From: Rufibacter ruber
GTDB lineage: Bacteria; Bacteroidota; Bacteroidia; Cytophagales; Hymenobacteraceae
Length of the DNA: 64,000 nt
Direction: 5' to 3'
Assembly: GCF_001647275.1 (NCBI RefSeq)
Contig: NZ_LRMM01000003.1
Location: forward strand, 62,001 to 126,000
Part shown: one piece after another, positions 50,885-60,200 of the stretch
How the letters are laid out: each line of letters opens with the position of its first letter
Position numbering within the stretch: the first letter of the stretch is position 1
Notes under the pieces: generated by a model
Databases searched by the model: none
What the model was told of the DNA's origin: nothing
The model's input: only the letters and a program-made list of their open reading frames with translations
Position numbers and translations under genes: made by a program

Positions 50885-52980
50885 GAAGGTAGTCCCTTCG
50901 CCGGTGGCGGAACTTTCAGACCCGTTTGGCTCAGCGGCCGTTGGCGTGTCTTCCTGGTTCTGCTGGGCACCGGTTGGTGCGGTGGTGTGGGTCTCACTGG
51001 CCAACTCACTTTGGGTCTTGCTGCGGTCTGTTCCGGCGGTGTGGGCCTGGTAGGTGGTGAGGGCCTCAAACGGACGCTTCCCAACCAGGCGCTCCAGATC
51101 GCTCTGGAAGATGATCTCCTTGGCCAGCAGCTCCTGTGCCACCACTTCCAGCTCCTGGCGTTTGTCAGTTAGCAACTGGATGGTGCGGTCATAGGCCATC
51201 TGTACCAGACCGCGCACCTCCGCGTCAATGGTCTCAGCGGTAGCCTCAGAGTACGGTTTGGTGAACGAATGGTCAGGCTGCTTGGAGTCATAGAACGACA
51301 GGTTGCCAATTTTGGCGTTCATGCCGTACATGGTCACAATGCTGTAGGCCATTTTAGTGATGCGCTCCAAGTCACTCAAGGCACCGGTAGAGATTTTGCC
51401 AAACACAATCTGTTCGGCGGCGCGGCCGCCGAGGGCCATGCACATTTCATCAATGAGCTGCTCTGTGTTGTACAGGAACTGCTCTTTTGGCAGGTACTGC
51501 GCGTAGCCTAGCGCGGCCACCCCGCGGGGCACAATGCTGACTTTTACCAAGGGGTCGCAGTGCTCCAGGAACCAGCCGGCAATGGCGTGACCGGCTTCAT
51601 GGTACGCCACAATTTTCTTCTCTTCTGGGGAGATGATTTTGTTTTTCTTCTCCAGACCCCCAATCACGCGGTCAATGGCGTCATTGAAGTCCTGCATCTC
51701 CACTGCCTTTTTGTTACGGCGGGCAGCAATCAAGGCGGCCTCATTACAAACGTTGGCAATCTCAGCACCGGCAACCCGGGTTGCGCGGCCAGTTTCTTGG
51801 CATCTACATCTGGGGCCAGGGTGATAGGGCCCAAGTGCACCCCAAAGATTTGGGTACGGCCCACAATGTCTGGCTTGTCAATGCTGATCTGGCGGTCAAA
51901 ACGGCCTGGGCGCAGCAACGCTGAGTCAAGGGTGTCTGGGCGGTTAGTGGCGGCCAGGATGATGATGCCGGAGTCTGTGGCGAAACCGTCCATCTCTACC
52001 AGCAGGGAGTTCAGGGTGTTCTCGCGCTCGTCATTGCCACCGGGCACCTGGCCACGGCTACGGGAGCGGCCTACGGCATCAATCTCGTCAATGAAGATGA
52101 TACAGGGGGCCTTGGCTTTGGCTTGCTTGAATAGGTCACGCACGCGGGCGGCACCCACCCCTACAAACATCTCTACAAAGTCAGAACCTGACAGGGAGAA
52201 GAAGGGTACGTCTGCCTCACCGGCCACGGCTTTGGCCAGCAAGGTTTTACCGGTACCCGGAGGGCCTACCAGCAACGCACCTTTGGGGATCTTACCACCC
52301 AGAATGGTGAATTTGGTGGGGTTCTTCAGGAACTCTACAATCTCCTGGATTTCTTCTTTGGCTTCTTCCAGGCCGGCTACGTCTTTGAACGTGATTTTTA
52401 CCTTGTTCTCAGCGTCAAACAGCGCAGCGCGGGATTTGCCTATGTTGAAAATCTGCCCGCCGGCGCCTCCGGTGGCCATGCGGCGCATCAGGAACCAGAA
52501 GCCCACCATGAGCAGGATAAAGAACGGCCAGCCCATCAGGAGTTCTAACAGCCCGGTGCGTTTCTCAATCTCCAGCGGCACCCGCTGGTCTCTGGGTACG
52601 TTTTCCTGAAGTTTGTCAAAGTCCTGCTTAAAGGCTTCTGCGGTAATAATAGGGAAGTTGAAGTGAGCCCCCTGGTCAGTGCCAAAAGAGCCCCTGTTGT
52701 CTAACAGGCCTTTGTACTTCTCATTAGTGAGTGCTTCTTTCTTCAGGGTCACCTCTACCATGTTGTTGTTCACCACGGCCACTTTGCTTACATCCTGGGC
52801 CAGGAGCATCTCCTCAAACTGCGGTTGTCTTATCTCTGCCGTGGCGTTGAGGTTGTTGTAATAGGTGAGGCCAAAAATGAAGAGCACCAAGGCCGCCAGC
52901 ACCCAAATCTGCATGGTGGGGCGGGGCGGGGTGTTCGGGATGATTTTCCTCTTTTTCTTATTGTCTGGTTTTTCTGTCAT
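50876..52980 (-). pseudogene. ftsH: ATP-dependent zinc metalloprotease FtsH, split by a frameshift
   Basis: Membrane AAA+ protease that degrades misfolded membrane and regulatory proteins. The N-terminal frame (52980-51730) holds two membrane helices (~24-45, ~150-172), Walker [11 protein letters not shown], Walker [11 protein letters not shown] and the second region of homology [18 protein letters not shown]. The C-terminal frame (51733-50876) resumes at [20 protein letters not shown] and has the zinc site [12 protein letters not shown]. Between them, where homologues read AAQTPGFAGAEIAN, the sequence has lost four bases at AACCCGGGTT (51773-51782), so the first frame ends in a nonsense tail ([14 protein letters not shown]). 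Everything else is intact, and ftsH is normally essential, so a sequencing or assembly error is the likeliest explanation; a true null allele is less likely. Confidence 0.9.
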
Positions 52981-53027
52981 GGATTGTTCTCTTCAATAAA
53001 AAGTAAACCTCCTGGCTGGCTTTTAGT

Positions 53028-53426
53028 TTAGAAAGCAGCCGGTGTAGAGCCTTCTTCAGACGCTACGTGCGTAATTTCGGCGTCGCCCCAAAGTTCTTCC
53101 AGGGCATAGAAACTACGTTTGTCTTTCAAAAAGATATGCGCCACCACATCTACGTAGTCTAGCACCACCCACTCCCGGTTGGTACGGCCCTCGCTCTGCC
53201 AAGGATGTTCTTTGGTTAGCTTGAATACTTCTTCCTCAATAGAGCTGGCAATTGCATCTAGTTGGGTGTCTGAGTTGGCCGAACTGATGATAAAGTAGTC
53301 TGAGACGGCGTTTTTCAATGATTTCAGGTTAAGAACGACAATGTCAGCAGCTTTTCTTTCCTGCATGCCTTTTACCACCAGTTCTGCCAATATGTCGGAA
53401 TTGTCCTGAATCTTGTCGTGTTTCAT
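53028..53426 (-). CDS. rsfS: Ribosomal silencing factor RsfS
   Basis: 132 residues of the RsfS/Iojap family, which binds uL14 on the large subunit and blocks subunit joining in poor growth conditions. KAADIVVLNLKSLKNAVSDY, FIISSANSDTQLDAIASSIE and the core WVVLDYVDVVAHIFLKDKRS, with the late YALEELWGDAE, are all canonical. Starts at the ATG at 53426, only 40 bases from the divergent birA start. ftsH follows after 47 bases, an arrangement frequent in this phylum. Confidence 0.93.
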   Translation of the reverse strand: MKHDKIQDNSDILAELVVKGMQERKAADIVVLNLKSLKNAVSDYFIISSANSDTQLDAIASSIEEEVFKLTKEHPWQSEGRTNREWVVLDYVDVVAHIFLKDKRSFYALEELWGDAEITHVASEEGSTPAAF

Positions 53427-53444
53427 CTGGGAAATATAAATTTG
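53413..53444 (+). promoter_or_regulatory. Candidate promoter of birA
   Basis: TTG at 53413-53415 and TAAATTTG at 53437-53444, spacer 21 bases, within the accepted range for the Bacteroidota TTG / TAnnTTTG promoter. It overlaps the 5' end of rsfS. The TTG start codon of birA lies 22 bases downstream of the -7 box. Confidence 0.6.
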
Positions 53445-53466
53445 ATCTTCAAAAATACTAAAGTCT

Positions 53467-54228
53467 TTGCAAAAGTTTTCGCCTAATACACTCTTTGTTG
53501 GTCAGCAACTAGTTTTTCTGCCAGAGTGCCGTTCAACCAATACGGTAGCACAGGAGCTCCTTAACAAAAATGAAGCCACTGATGGTTGTGCCATAGTGGC
53601 AGGGGCCCAGACCGGCGGCCGGGGCCAACGGGGCAACTCCTGGGACGTGGAACCCGACAAAAACATTACGTTGTCGGTGATTTTAAAGCCAACTTTCCTG
53701 GACGCCCAGCAGCAGTTCTCCCTGAATATTGCCGTCTCCCTGGCCGTACTGGATTTAGTGCGCCTGTACGTGCCAGAGGGCAGCTCCCTCAAATGGCCCA
53801 ATGACCTTTACCACCATGACTGCAAGTTAGGCGGTATTCTCATAGAGAACACCATTTCTGGCCCACGTCTGCAACAATCTGTGGTGGGAATTGGGCTGAA
53901 CATTAACCAAACCTCTTTTCAGCACCCCAGGGCCACCTCTTTTGCCTTGCTCACCGGCCAGCAGCAGCCCCTTGGCAGGCTCATTGAGCAGTTGCTGGAG
54001 AACCTGGAGCGGCGCTACCTGGGGCTCAGGGGCGGGGCGGCCCCGGTGCAGAAGCAGGAATACCTGCGGCACCTGTACCGGTACCAGGAATGGCATGCCT
54101 TTGAGGTGGCGGGCCAGCGAGTGCAGGGGCAGATCACCGGGGTTGACGCCTCAGGGAGGCTTGCGGTGCTTCTGGAACAAAAATTGCAGTTCTTCCAGTT
54201 CCAGGAGATCCGGTATGTGATAGACTGA
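53467..54228 (+). CDS. birA: Biotin--[acetyl-CoA-carboxylase] ligase
   Basis: 253-residue single-domain biotin protein ligase, without the DNA-binding domain of E. coli BirA. CRSTNTVAQELL, the biotinyl-AMP loop GGRGQRGNSWDV and SLKWPNDLYHHDCKLGGILI are intact; the C-terminal SH3-like part contains ASGRLAVLLEQ. It attaches biotin to acyl-CoA carboxylase carrier proteins. The start is probably TTG at 53467: NTLFVGQQLVFLPECRSTN matches the usual family N-terminus and no ATG lies nearby. Confidence 0.9.
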   Translation: MQKFSPNTLFVGQQLVFLPECRSTNTVAQELLNKNEATDGCAIVAGAQTGGRGQRGNSWDVEPDKNITLSVILKPTFLDAQQQFSLNIAVSLAVLDLVRLYVPEGSSLKWPNDLYHHDCKLGGILIENTISGPRLQQSVVGIGLNINQTSFQHPRATSFALLTGQQQPLGRLIEQLLENLERRYLGLRGGAAPVQKQEYLRHLYRYQEWHAFEVAGQRVQGQITGVDASGRLAVLLEQKLQFFQFQEIRYVID

Positions 54229-54233
54229 CAAAG

Positions 54234-54272
54234 GCGTTTTGGGGTTGTTTTCAGAAAAGTAGCCCCAAAACA
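54234..54272. repeat. Dispersed palindrome R27
   Basis: GCGTTTTGGGGTTGTTTTCA with right arm AAAGTAGCCCCAAAACAG; few mismatches. Six bases after the birA stop. Confidence 0.8.
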
Positions 54273-54340
54273 GGTTAGACAGAGCAAAGAGCCAATTGTT
54301 CTTTTTGTGGATAAAACTGGTGTTTTTTCTTGTAGAAAGT

Positions 54341-54370
54341 TTGTATTCTGCTCTGACAATCTTATATTTG
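54341..54370 (+). promoter_or_regulatory. Promoter of the T9SS cargo gene
   Basis: TTG at 54341-54343, a 19-base spacer and TATATTTG at 54363-54370: an exact Bacteroidota -33/-7 pair with the preferred spacing. The coding start follows 41 bases after the -7 box. Confidence 0.8.
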
Positions 54371-54411
54371 AGCCAATCAGATAAGAGGTACTTATTTCTT
54401 TTCTATATGGT

Positions 54412-55041
54412 ATGAAAATCTTTACTCGCGTTTTATTGGGAATTCTTTCTGTAGGCCTGGTCTTTGGAAGCAAAGCCGCCTCTTTTGGAGTGATACCAGG
54501 GGTATTGCCAACGCATGGCCGTGCCGCAGAGACAGCAAAATCTGATTCGGTTTTGTTGAGCTGGAGAACGGCTGCCGGTTTGACAATCACTGACTTTGGG
54601 ATTTCAGCGGCCCTGCATTTGCCGTCTTACAACCCCAACGCAAAAAAATATTCGCCTTTCCTGTATTTGAGCAAGACCTCAAACGTTGCTGCCCCAAAGC
54701 CGGGGGTGCGTACGCTGCAGGGGGTGTTTGCAAGTTCTGCCCGGGTGGCCTCAGTGCAGGCAGCCAAAGAAGTGAAGCTGATTCCTTCGCTGACCGCGTA
54801 CCCTAACCCGTCTAGGGGGATCACTAAAATTTCTTTAAGTGCCCTGGGCGATGACAACTACAAGATCAGGATCTCCAACGCCATTGGTAAGATTTATAAA
54901 GAGTTTCCGGTAAATCAGGGCTCTGCCTCAGAGACCATTGTGATTGACCTGTCACCGCTGCCTGCCGGGGTGTACTTCTACAGCCTGCTGGTGAATGAGA
55001 AAATGGTGGAAACCAAGCGTCTGATCCTGCAGCAACAATAA
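54412..55041 (+). CDS. Type IX secretion substrate with C-terminal sorting domain
   Basis: 209 residues. Signal peptide about residues 1-23 (MKIFTRVLLGILSVGLVFGS). The last ~80 residues are a type A T9SS sorting domain: LTAYPNPSRGITKISLS, ISNAIGKIYKEFP, and LPAGVYFYSLLVNEKMVETK ending in KRLILQQQ. The middle (~30-125) has no recognisable domain and is short, so the protein may be a small surface or matrix component rather than an enzyme. It has its own promoter and terminator, hence is monocistronic. Exported through Sec, then across the outer membrane by T9SS, whose other genes are not here. Confidence 0.88.
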   Translation: MKIFTRVLLGILSVGLVFGSKAASFGVIPGVLPTHGRAAETAKSDSVLLSWRTAAGLTITDFGISAALHLPSYNPNAKKYSPFLYLSKTSNVAAPKPGVRTLQGVFASSARVASVQAAKEVKLIPSLTAYPNPSRGITKISLSALGDDNYKIRISNAIGKIYKEFPVNQGSASETIVIDLSPLPAGVYFYSLLVNEKMVETKRLILQQQ

Positions 55042-55063
55042 GATATCACTGAGCAAGTTATAG

Positions 55064-55094
55064 AAAGAGCCAGCCGCCGCTGGCTCTTTTTTTT
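55064..55094 (+). terminator. Terminator of the T9SS cargo gene
   Basis: AAAGAGCCAGC / GCTGGCTCTTT with a CGCC loop and eight or more T. Classic intrinsic terminator 23 bases after the stop. Confidence 0.95.
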
Positions 55095-55164
55095 ATTTAT
55101 CTGCACTGCCAGACGGCAGACTTTCAGAAAATTGCTAATTTCGAGGATTCAATCATCAAACAAC

Positions 55165-58143
55165 ATGTTGCAATACAATCGGATCAACAATCTGGTGGGG
55201 TGGCTGGTGTTTGCGGTGGCTACCATCGTATACATTTTAACCCTAGAGCCAACCGCCAGTTTCTGGGACAGCGGTGAATTCATTGCCTCTTCTTATAAGT
55301 TGTTAGTGCCGCACCCGCCCGGGGCGCCTTTTTATCTCTTATTAGGCCGTATTTTCTCTCTGTTTGCCGGGGGGGACACCTCTCAGGTAGCCTGGTGGAT
55401 CAATTTCCTGTCTGCCTTGTCCAGCTCCTTTACGGTGCTTTTCCTGTTCTGGACCATTACCATTCTGGCGCGCAGAATCATATTGCCAACGGCCGTGGCC
55501 GGCCAGCCGGTAACCGTAGAGCCTACCCTGGGGCAGACCATTGCCATCATGGGAAGCGGCGTGGTGGGCGCATTGGCGTTCACGTTCTCAGATTCTTTCT
55601 GGTTTAGCGCGGTAGAGGCCGAGGTGTATGCCTTGTCTTCTTTCTTCACCGCTTTTGTGGTTTGGGCCATGCTGCGGTGGGAGAGCCGGGCGCATGACGT
55701 CAGCTCAGACAAGTGGTTGATCCTGATCGCCTACATGGTGGGCCTCTCTATTGGTGCCCACTTATTGAACCTGGTGGCTATTCCGGCGTTGGCATTTATC
55801 TTCTTCTTCCGTTTGAAGAAATACTCTACCAAGGGGGCAGTTCTCACCATGGTGGCCAGCGCTCTCATTCTGGGCGTGGTGCTGGTGGGGGTGATTCCCG
55901 GGTTGCCGTCTGTGGCGGGAGCCTTTGAGGTATTCTTTATCAACAGCCTGGGGTTGCCTTTTGGGGCCGGGGTGATCATTTTTGTGGCCCTGTTTATTGG
56001 CGGGTTGGTCTGGGCTGTGCGCTATGCCATCAAAACCGGAAACAGAACCCTCCATACTGCCCTGGTGAGCTTTATCTTTGTGCTCATTGGCTACTCTTCT
56101 TACCTTATCATTCCCATCAGGTCTGGCTATGACCCTACCATTGATGAGAACGACCCTGAGAACATTGTTTCCTTTGTGTCTTACCTGAAACGGGAGCAGT
56201 ACGGGGACCGTCCGTTGCTGTTTGGGCCCCAGTACAACGCAGAGCCCATTGACCAGAAAGAAGGCGGCGCGCAGTACATCAAGGGCAAAGACAAGTACAT
56301 AGAGGTGGGCCGTAAGGTAGAAGCCGTATATGACTCCAAAGACAAAGTGCTGCTGCCCCGCCTCTACAGCAACCAGCCCGGCCATATTGCGCAGTACCAG
56401 AAATGGGTAGACGTGCGCGAAGGGCAGAAACCCTCTTTCTCAGACAACCTGAGCTTCCTGTTCCGGTACCAGATGGGCCATATGTTCTGGCGCTATTTCG
56501 GGTGGAATTTTGTGGGCCGTGACGGTGACATTCAGCAGTCTGGGGTTCTGTGGCCCTGGGAAGGAAACGAGGGGCTGCCTGAGCGCGTAGCCGAAAGCAA
56601 AGCCCGGAACAATTTCTACATGCTGCCGCTGGTGCTGGGAATCCTGGGGCTGATTTACCAGATCAGAAAGAAACAGCGCGACGCTTTTGTGGTGGGGCTT
56701 TTGTTCTTCTTTACCGGTCTGGCCATTGTCATTTACCTGAACCAGCCGCCCATTGAGCCGCGGGAGCGGGACTATACCTTTGCCGGGGCCTTCTATGCGT
56801 TCAGCATCTGGATAGGGCTGGGCGTGCTGGCCATAGCTGATTTCCTGCGGAAAACCTTACGGACGGAGGTGCTGGCGGGTGTTCTGGCCACGGTCTTGGG
56901 GCTGTTGGCACCGGGCCTTATGGCCGCGCAGGGCTGGGATGACCATAACCGCTCAGACCGTTACCACTCTGTTGACTCTGCCCGCAACCTGTTAAGCTCT
57001 GTGGCCCCTAACGCCATCCTCTTTACCAACGGCGACAATGACACGTTCCCGCTGTGGTATGTGCAGGAGGTGGAAGGCTTCAGGACAGATGTGCGCGTGG
57101 CGGTGCTCAGCTACATGAACACAGACTGGTACCTTGACCAGATGAAGCGGCAGGCGTACCAGTCTGAGCCGTTCCCTATGAGCCTTGAGAACGAGAACTA
57201 CCGCCAGGGAATCAATGACTACCTGCCCTATGTAGAGCGGCCAGAAGTAGCCGGCGGTATGGACCTGAAACAGTTTATTCAACTGGTGAAACAGAACCAT
57301 GAGGCACTGCAGATTGGAGACAGGGCCGGCCGTACGTACCTCTCTTTCCCAACCAAGAACTTTGTGCTGAATGTTGATAAGCAGGCGGTGCTGGCGGCCA
57401 AAGCCGTTCCCGCAGAGCGGCAAGACTCCATTGTGAGCCAAATGCGCTGGACGGTGAACAAAGGCGGCCTTGAGAAGAAGCACCTGGCTATTCTTGACCT
57501 GATTGCCAACAATAACTGGCAGCGCCCGGTATATTTCTCTACCACGGCAGATAACTCAGACTTTGTAGGCTTAGACAACTACCTGCAGCTGGAAGGCCTT
57601 GCCTACCGTATAGTGCCGGTGCTGAACACCAACCCAGAGTCAGCGGCGTACATTGCCAAAGACATCATGTATGACAACATGATGAACAAAATGTCATGGC
57701 GCAACCTGGACCGTGAAGATATTTTCTATGACGAGAACTATCTCAGGTTCCCGGCCAACGCCCGTGACAAATACTACCAGTTGGCGGTGGCCTATCTGCA
57801 GGAGGGGAACAAAGCCAAGGCGAAGGAAATTCTGAACCACAGCCTGGAGAAAATGCCTGACAGCGCCATTCCGTATGACTACTACATTCCGCCTTACGTG
57901 GTGCCGCTGCATGAGGTAGGGGAGCAGAAAAAGGCCGAAGTGATTGTCAATGTCATGTCTAAGCGCGCAGATGATGCGCTGCGGTATTATTTTAACCAGA
58001 GTGCCTTGTTTGACACGGAGATCAGGATCAACCTGTTCATCATGCAGCAGCTGATCCAGGCCAGCCGCCAAATTGGCATGACGCAGAAGTCCGCTGAAAT
58101 TGAGCAGAGATTCATGCAGTACTACGGCCAGATGTCCAGGTAA
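55165..58143 (+). CDS. DUF2723-family GT-C membrane glycosyltransferase-like protein
   Basis: 992 residues from the ATG at 55165 (a TTG 33 bases upstream is less likely). The N-terminal ~600 residues hold about a dozen membrane helices; VYILTLEPTASFWDSGEFIA and KLLVPHPPGAPFYLLLGRIF form the first extramembrane loop, whose Asp-Ser-Gly-Glu resembles the acidic catalytic motif of GT-C enzymes such as protein O-mannosyltransferases. The C-terminal ~350 residues are a soluble domain (LFTNGDNDTFPLWYVQEVEG, TPR-like end). The family is linked to O-glycosylation of exported proteins in Bacteroidota (family knowledge, activity not shown here). Monocistronic with its own terminator. Confidence 0.9.
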   Translation: MLQYNRINNLVGWLVFAVATIVYILTLEPTASFWDSGEFIASSYKLLVPHPPGAPFYLLLGRIFSLFAGGDTSQVAWWINFLSALSSSFTVLFLFWTITILARRIILPTAVAGQPVTVEPTLGQTIAIMGSGVVGALAFTFSDSFWFSAVEAEVYALSSFFTAFVVWAMLRWESRAHDVSSDKWLILIAYMVGLSIGAHLLNLVAIPALAFIFFFRLKKYSTKGAVLTMVASALILGVVLVGVIPGLPSVAGAFEVFFINSLGLPFGAGVIIFVALFIGGLVWAVRYAIKTGNRTLHTALVSFIFVLIGYSSYLIIPIRSGYDPTIDENDPENIVSFVSYLKREQYGDRPLLFGPQYNAEPIDQKEGGAQYIKGKDKYIEVGRKVEAVYDSKDKVLLPRLYSNQPGHIAQYQKWVDVREGQKPSFSDNLSFLFRYQMGHMFWRYFGWNFVGRDGDIQQSGVLWPWEGNEGLPERVAESKARNNFYMLPLVLGILGLIYQIRKKQRDAFVVGLLFFFTGLAIVIYLNQPPIEPRERDYTFAGAFYAFSIWIGLGVLAIADFLRKTLRTEVLAGVLATVLGLLAPGLMAAQGWDDHNRSDRYHSVDSARNLLSSVAPNAILFTNGDNDTFPLWYVQEVEGFRTDVRVAVLSYMNTDWYLDQMKRQAYQSEPFPMSLENENYRQGINDYLPYVERPEVAGGMDLKQFIQLVKQNHEALQIGDRAGRTYLSFPTKNFVLNVDKQAVLAAKAVPAERQDSIVSQMRWTVNKGGLEKKHLAILDLIANNNWQRPVYFSTTADNSDFVGLDNYLQLEGLAYRIVPVLNTNPESAAYIAKDIMYDNMMNKMSWRNLDREDIFYDENYLRFPANARDKYYQLAVAYLQEGNKAKAKEILNHSLEKMPDSAIPYDYYIPPYVVPLHEVGEQKKAEVIVNVMSKRADDALRYYFNQSALFDTEIRINLFIMQQLIQASRQIGMTQKSAEIEQRFMQYYGQMSR

Positions 58144-58162
58144 GGCAGTTTGCATTGTTTAG

Positions 58163-58198
58163 AAAAAGAGGCCGCAACTAAGCGGCCTCTTTTTTTTT
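58163..58198 (+). terminator. Terminator of the DUF2723 gene
   Basis: AAAAAGAGGCCGC / GCGGCCTCTTTTT with an AACTAA loop and a long T run, 20 bases past the stop. Confidence 0.95.
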
Positions 58199-58322
58199 GG
58201 GTCTGCTCAACTGCTCTCAAGAGGAAGAGTGGCCAGGTATGAAACTGGAAATTAGGTTCTGCAGGTAATAGAATGAGCCGTGTGCTTTTGAGAAGAGGAG
58301 AATGACTACGGTGACTTTTGGG

Positions 58323-58376
58323 AAGCAATCCTGTTTGGGCTGTTTTCGCGGAAACAGCCCCAAAACAGGATTGCTT
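58323..58376. repeat. Dispersed palindrome R28 (long arms)
   Basis: AAGCAATCCTGTTT and AAACAGGATTGCTT outer arms are exact, extending the usual element by about seven bases on each side; inner arms GGGCTGTTTTC / GAAACAGCCC nearly exact. Confidence 0.9.
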
Positions 58377-58897
58377 TAACGTAAGTGGGCAGAGAAGCTG
58401 TTACTGAAAAAAAAACCTGTTTCTGGCCAACTGAGTACCGGGCAATAGTAGTAGTGATTATTGACCCGGTTTTCCCTATGCAAGAGCCCAAACTTCCCCC
58501 TCCGGGCCGGGCAGAGCCGTTAAGTTCTCCGCTGTTCGGGGTTTGCACTCCCAAACTGAATGTATCCCGCCAATTTGCCATCCGCGTTACAGGAGCCAAG
58601 GGAGAAGGGGGCGGGATTGCAAATCCCCTCAGTACCTGCTTCCGGGTTGCCAATCAGGGAAAACGGCCTCTTTCCTGGTAGAACGTAACGGGCCTGTCTC
58701 AGTAGGAGGGGGCAGTTTTTACCTATTCCTAAACCTGAGTTATTCCTGATTGTACTGCTTTCCTTCTGCGTGCTGTAAAGAGGCAAACACAATTAAACAG
58801 CTTGTCCTCCTTTCACAATGGTTGAGAATTTGCGACATAAACGTTATGCCAAACATGACTGATCAAGAGGTAGGGTTCAGAACGGGTAGGGGTTCCC

Positions 58898-58938
58898 TCT
58901 GTTTCTGGGCTGTTTTCTTGAAATCAGATCCAAAACGT
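58898..58938. repeat. Dispersed palindrome R29 (degraded)
   Basis: CTGTTTCTGGGCTGTTTTCT with right arm GAAATCAGATCCAAAACG; several mismatches. Confidence 0.65.
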
Positions 58939-59051
58939 GGGCACAAATGTACGCCTGCCAGCCAAGGCCCCTGAACTGCAGAAAACGGGCAACCCTCAAC
59001 AGCTTCAATGTATAAGATAACTTCTGGTTAGTTCTGACCCCTGTTTTTTCG

Positions 59052-59097
59052 TTCCTGTTTTCGGCCTGATTTTAAAAAAGTAGCCCGAAAACAGGAA
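59052..59097. repeat. Dispersed palindrome R30
   Basis: TTCCTGTTTTCGG and CCGAAAACAGGAA outer arms are exact; the centre TGATTTTAAAAAAGTA is diverged. Confidence 0.8.
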
Positions 59098-59243
59098 TCC
59101 AGGCTTGCCCCAAAGTGGTTCAGGGAAAAGGAATAACCCCTTGGCGGCGAGAAGAGGCGGCAGATTCCTTGGCTGGCGGCAGGGGCCGGGGCAAACCAAG
59201 CTTTGCCCGTGACCGGGAATGTTATCGTTTCTGATGAAATGGC

Positions 59244-59251
59244 TACCTTTG
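59244..59251 (+). promoter_or_regulatory. Candidate -7 box of rlmB
   Basis: TACCTTTG, an exact TAnnTTTG element 43 bases before the rlmB start. No clear TTG at the expected upstream distance, so moderate support only. Confidence 0.45.
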
Positions 59252-59294
59252 TGCTTTCAACAGAAGCGTTGTTTTCTGTACAGCAAGCATAAAC

Positions 59295-60107
59295 ATGGAA
59301 AAAAGGAACTACAGAGATAGAGAAGGTGGCGGGCCAAAAAGGTACTACAGCCAGCCGAAGGCAGATAAAATGGAGATGATCTTCGGCCTGCGGCCGATAC
59401 TGGAGGCACTGCACGCCGGTAAGACTCTGGAGAAGATCTATCTGCTGAAGGGGGTGAAGCACAGCATCAGCCAGGAAATCACCGAGATGGCCAAGGCGGC
59501 TGATATTCCGGTTTCGCTGGTGCCTAGTGAGAAGCTGGACCAGCTGACCAGGAAAAACCACCAGGGGGCGGTGGCCTATCTTTCGGCTATCTCCTATTCT
59601 CCGTTAGATGAGATAGTGGCTTCTCTGTTTGAGAAAGGGAAAGACCCGGTGCTGATGGTGCTGGACCGCATCACTGACGTGCGCAATTTTGGGGCCATTG
59701 CCCGTAACGCCGAGTGTATGGGGGTAGATGCCATTGTGATCCCGAGCCGGGGAGCCGCCCAGATCAACGCAGATGCTTTGAAGACATCGGCGGGGGCGTT
59801 GAACCTTATTCCTGTGTGCAGAGAGCCCAATCTGAAAGAAACGCTGCATTTCCTGAAGCAGTCTGGCATACGCGTAATTGCCTGTACAGAGAAAGCCGAA
59901 GAGACCCTCACCGATGCCGCCGTTGATTTGACCGGGCCAATTGCCATCTTGATGGGGAGCGAGGAAGACGGGATCTCCCCTGAGTACCTGAAGCGCGCCG
60001 ATGTGCGGGTGAAAATCCCTATGACCGGCCAGATCCAGTCCTTGAACGTGTCGGTGGCCAGTGGCATCATCCTGTTTGAGGCGTTGCGGCAGCGGCAAAA
60101 GGCATAG
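59295..60107 (+). CDS. rlmB: 23S rRNA (guanosine-2'-O-)-methyltransferase, RlmB/TrmH family
   Basis: 270-residue SPOUT methyltransferase. A short basic N-terminal tail precedes the substrate-binding domain (IFGLRPILEALHAGKTLEKI), then the knotted catalytic domain with motif 1 DRITDVRNFGAIARNAECMG, motif 2 AILMGSEEDGIS and motif 3 SLNVSVASGIILFEALRQR. It transfers a methyl group from SAM to a ribose 2'-OH; the RlmB assignment (G2251 of 23S rRNA) is by family and could be another TrmH-group target. Monocistronic, followed by a compound hairpin. Confidence 0.9.
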   Translation: MEKRNYRDREGGGPKRYYSQPKADKMEMIFGLRPILEALHAGKTLEKIYLLKGVKHSISQEITEMAKAADIPVSLVPSEKLDQLTRKNHQGAVAYLSAISYSPLDEIVASLFEKGKDPVLMVLDRITDVRNFGAIARNAECMGVDAIVIPSRGAAQINADALKTSAGALNLIPVCREPNLKETLHFLKQSGIRVIACTEKAEETLTDAAVDLTGPIAILMGSEEDGISPEYLKRADVRVKIPMTGQIQSLNVSVASGIILFEALRQRQKA

Positions 60108-60120
60108 TATTCTGCAAAAC

Positions 60121-60160
60121 AGAGAAGCCGGTGGGTTCATTTAGAGCACACCGGCTTCTC
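60121..60160 (+). terminator. Hairpin after rlmB
   Basis: AGAGAAGCCGGTG pairs with CACCGGCTTCTCT across a ~14-base loop, 13 bases past the stop. Its last two bases are shared with palindrome R31, so the two hairpins stand back to back. Confidence 0.75.
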
Positions 60161-60200
60161 TGTTTTGAGCCTGTTTTTGAGAAAACAGGCTCAAAACAGA
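60159..60200. repeat. Dispersed palindrome R31 (perfect arms)
   Basis: TCTGTTTTGAGCCTGTTTT and AAAACAGGCTCAAAACAGA exactly complementary. Stacked directly on the rlmB hairpin. Confidence 0.92.

Larger units (their letters stand above)
58199..59243. other. Long intergenic region with three dispersed palindromes
   Basis: About 1 kb without a credible gene. Holds R28-R30 and, near 58490-58690, a GC-rich stretch with a small dyad GGGATTGCAAATCCC (58613-58627) that looks like worn repeat sequence. All reading frames here are short, cross the repeats and lack family resemblance. Confidence 0.55.

Noticed and set aside
58385-58792. Overlapping frames of 68-98 codons in the 58.2-59.2 kb gap
   Set aside because: They cross repeat-like DNA on both strands with no recognisable domain.
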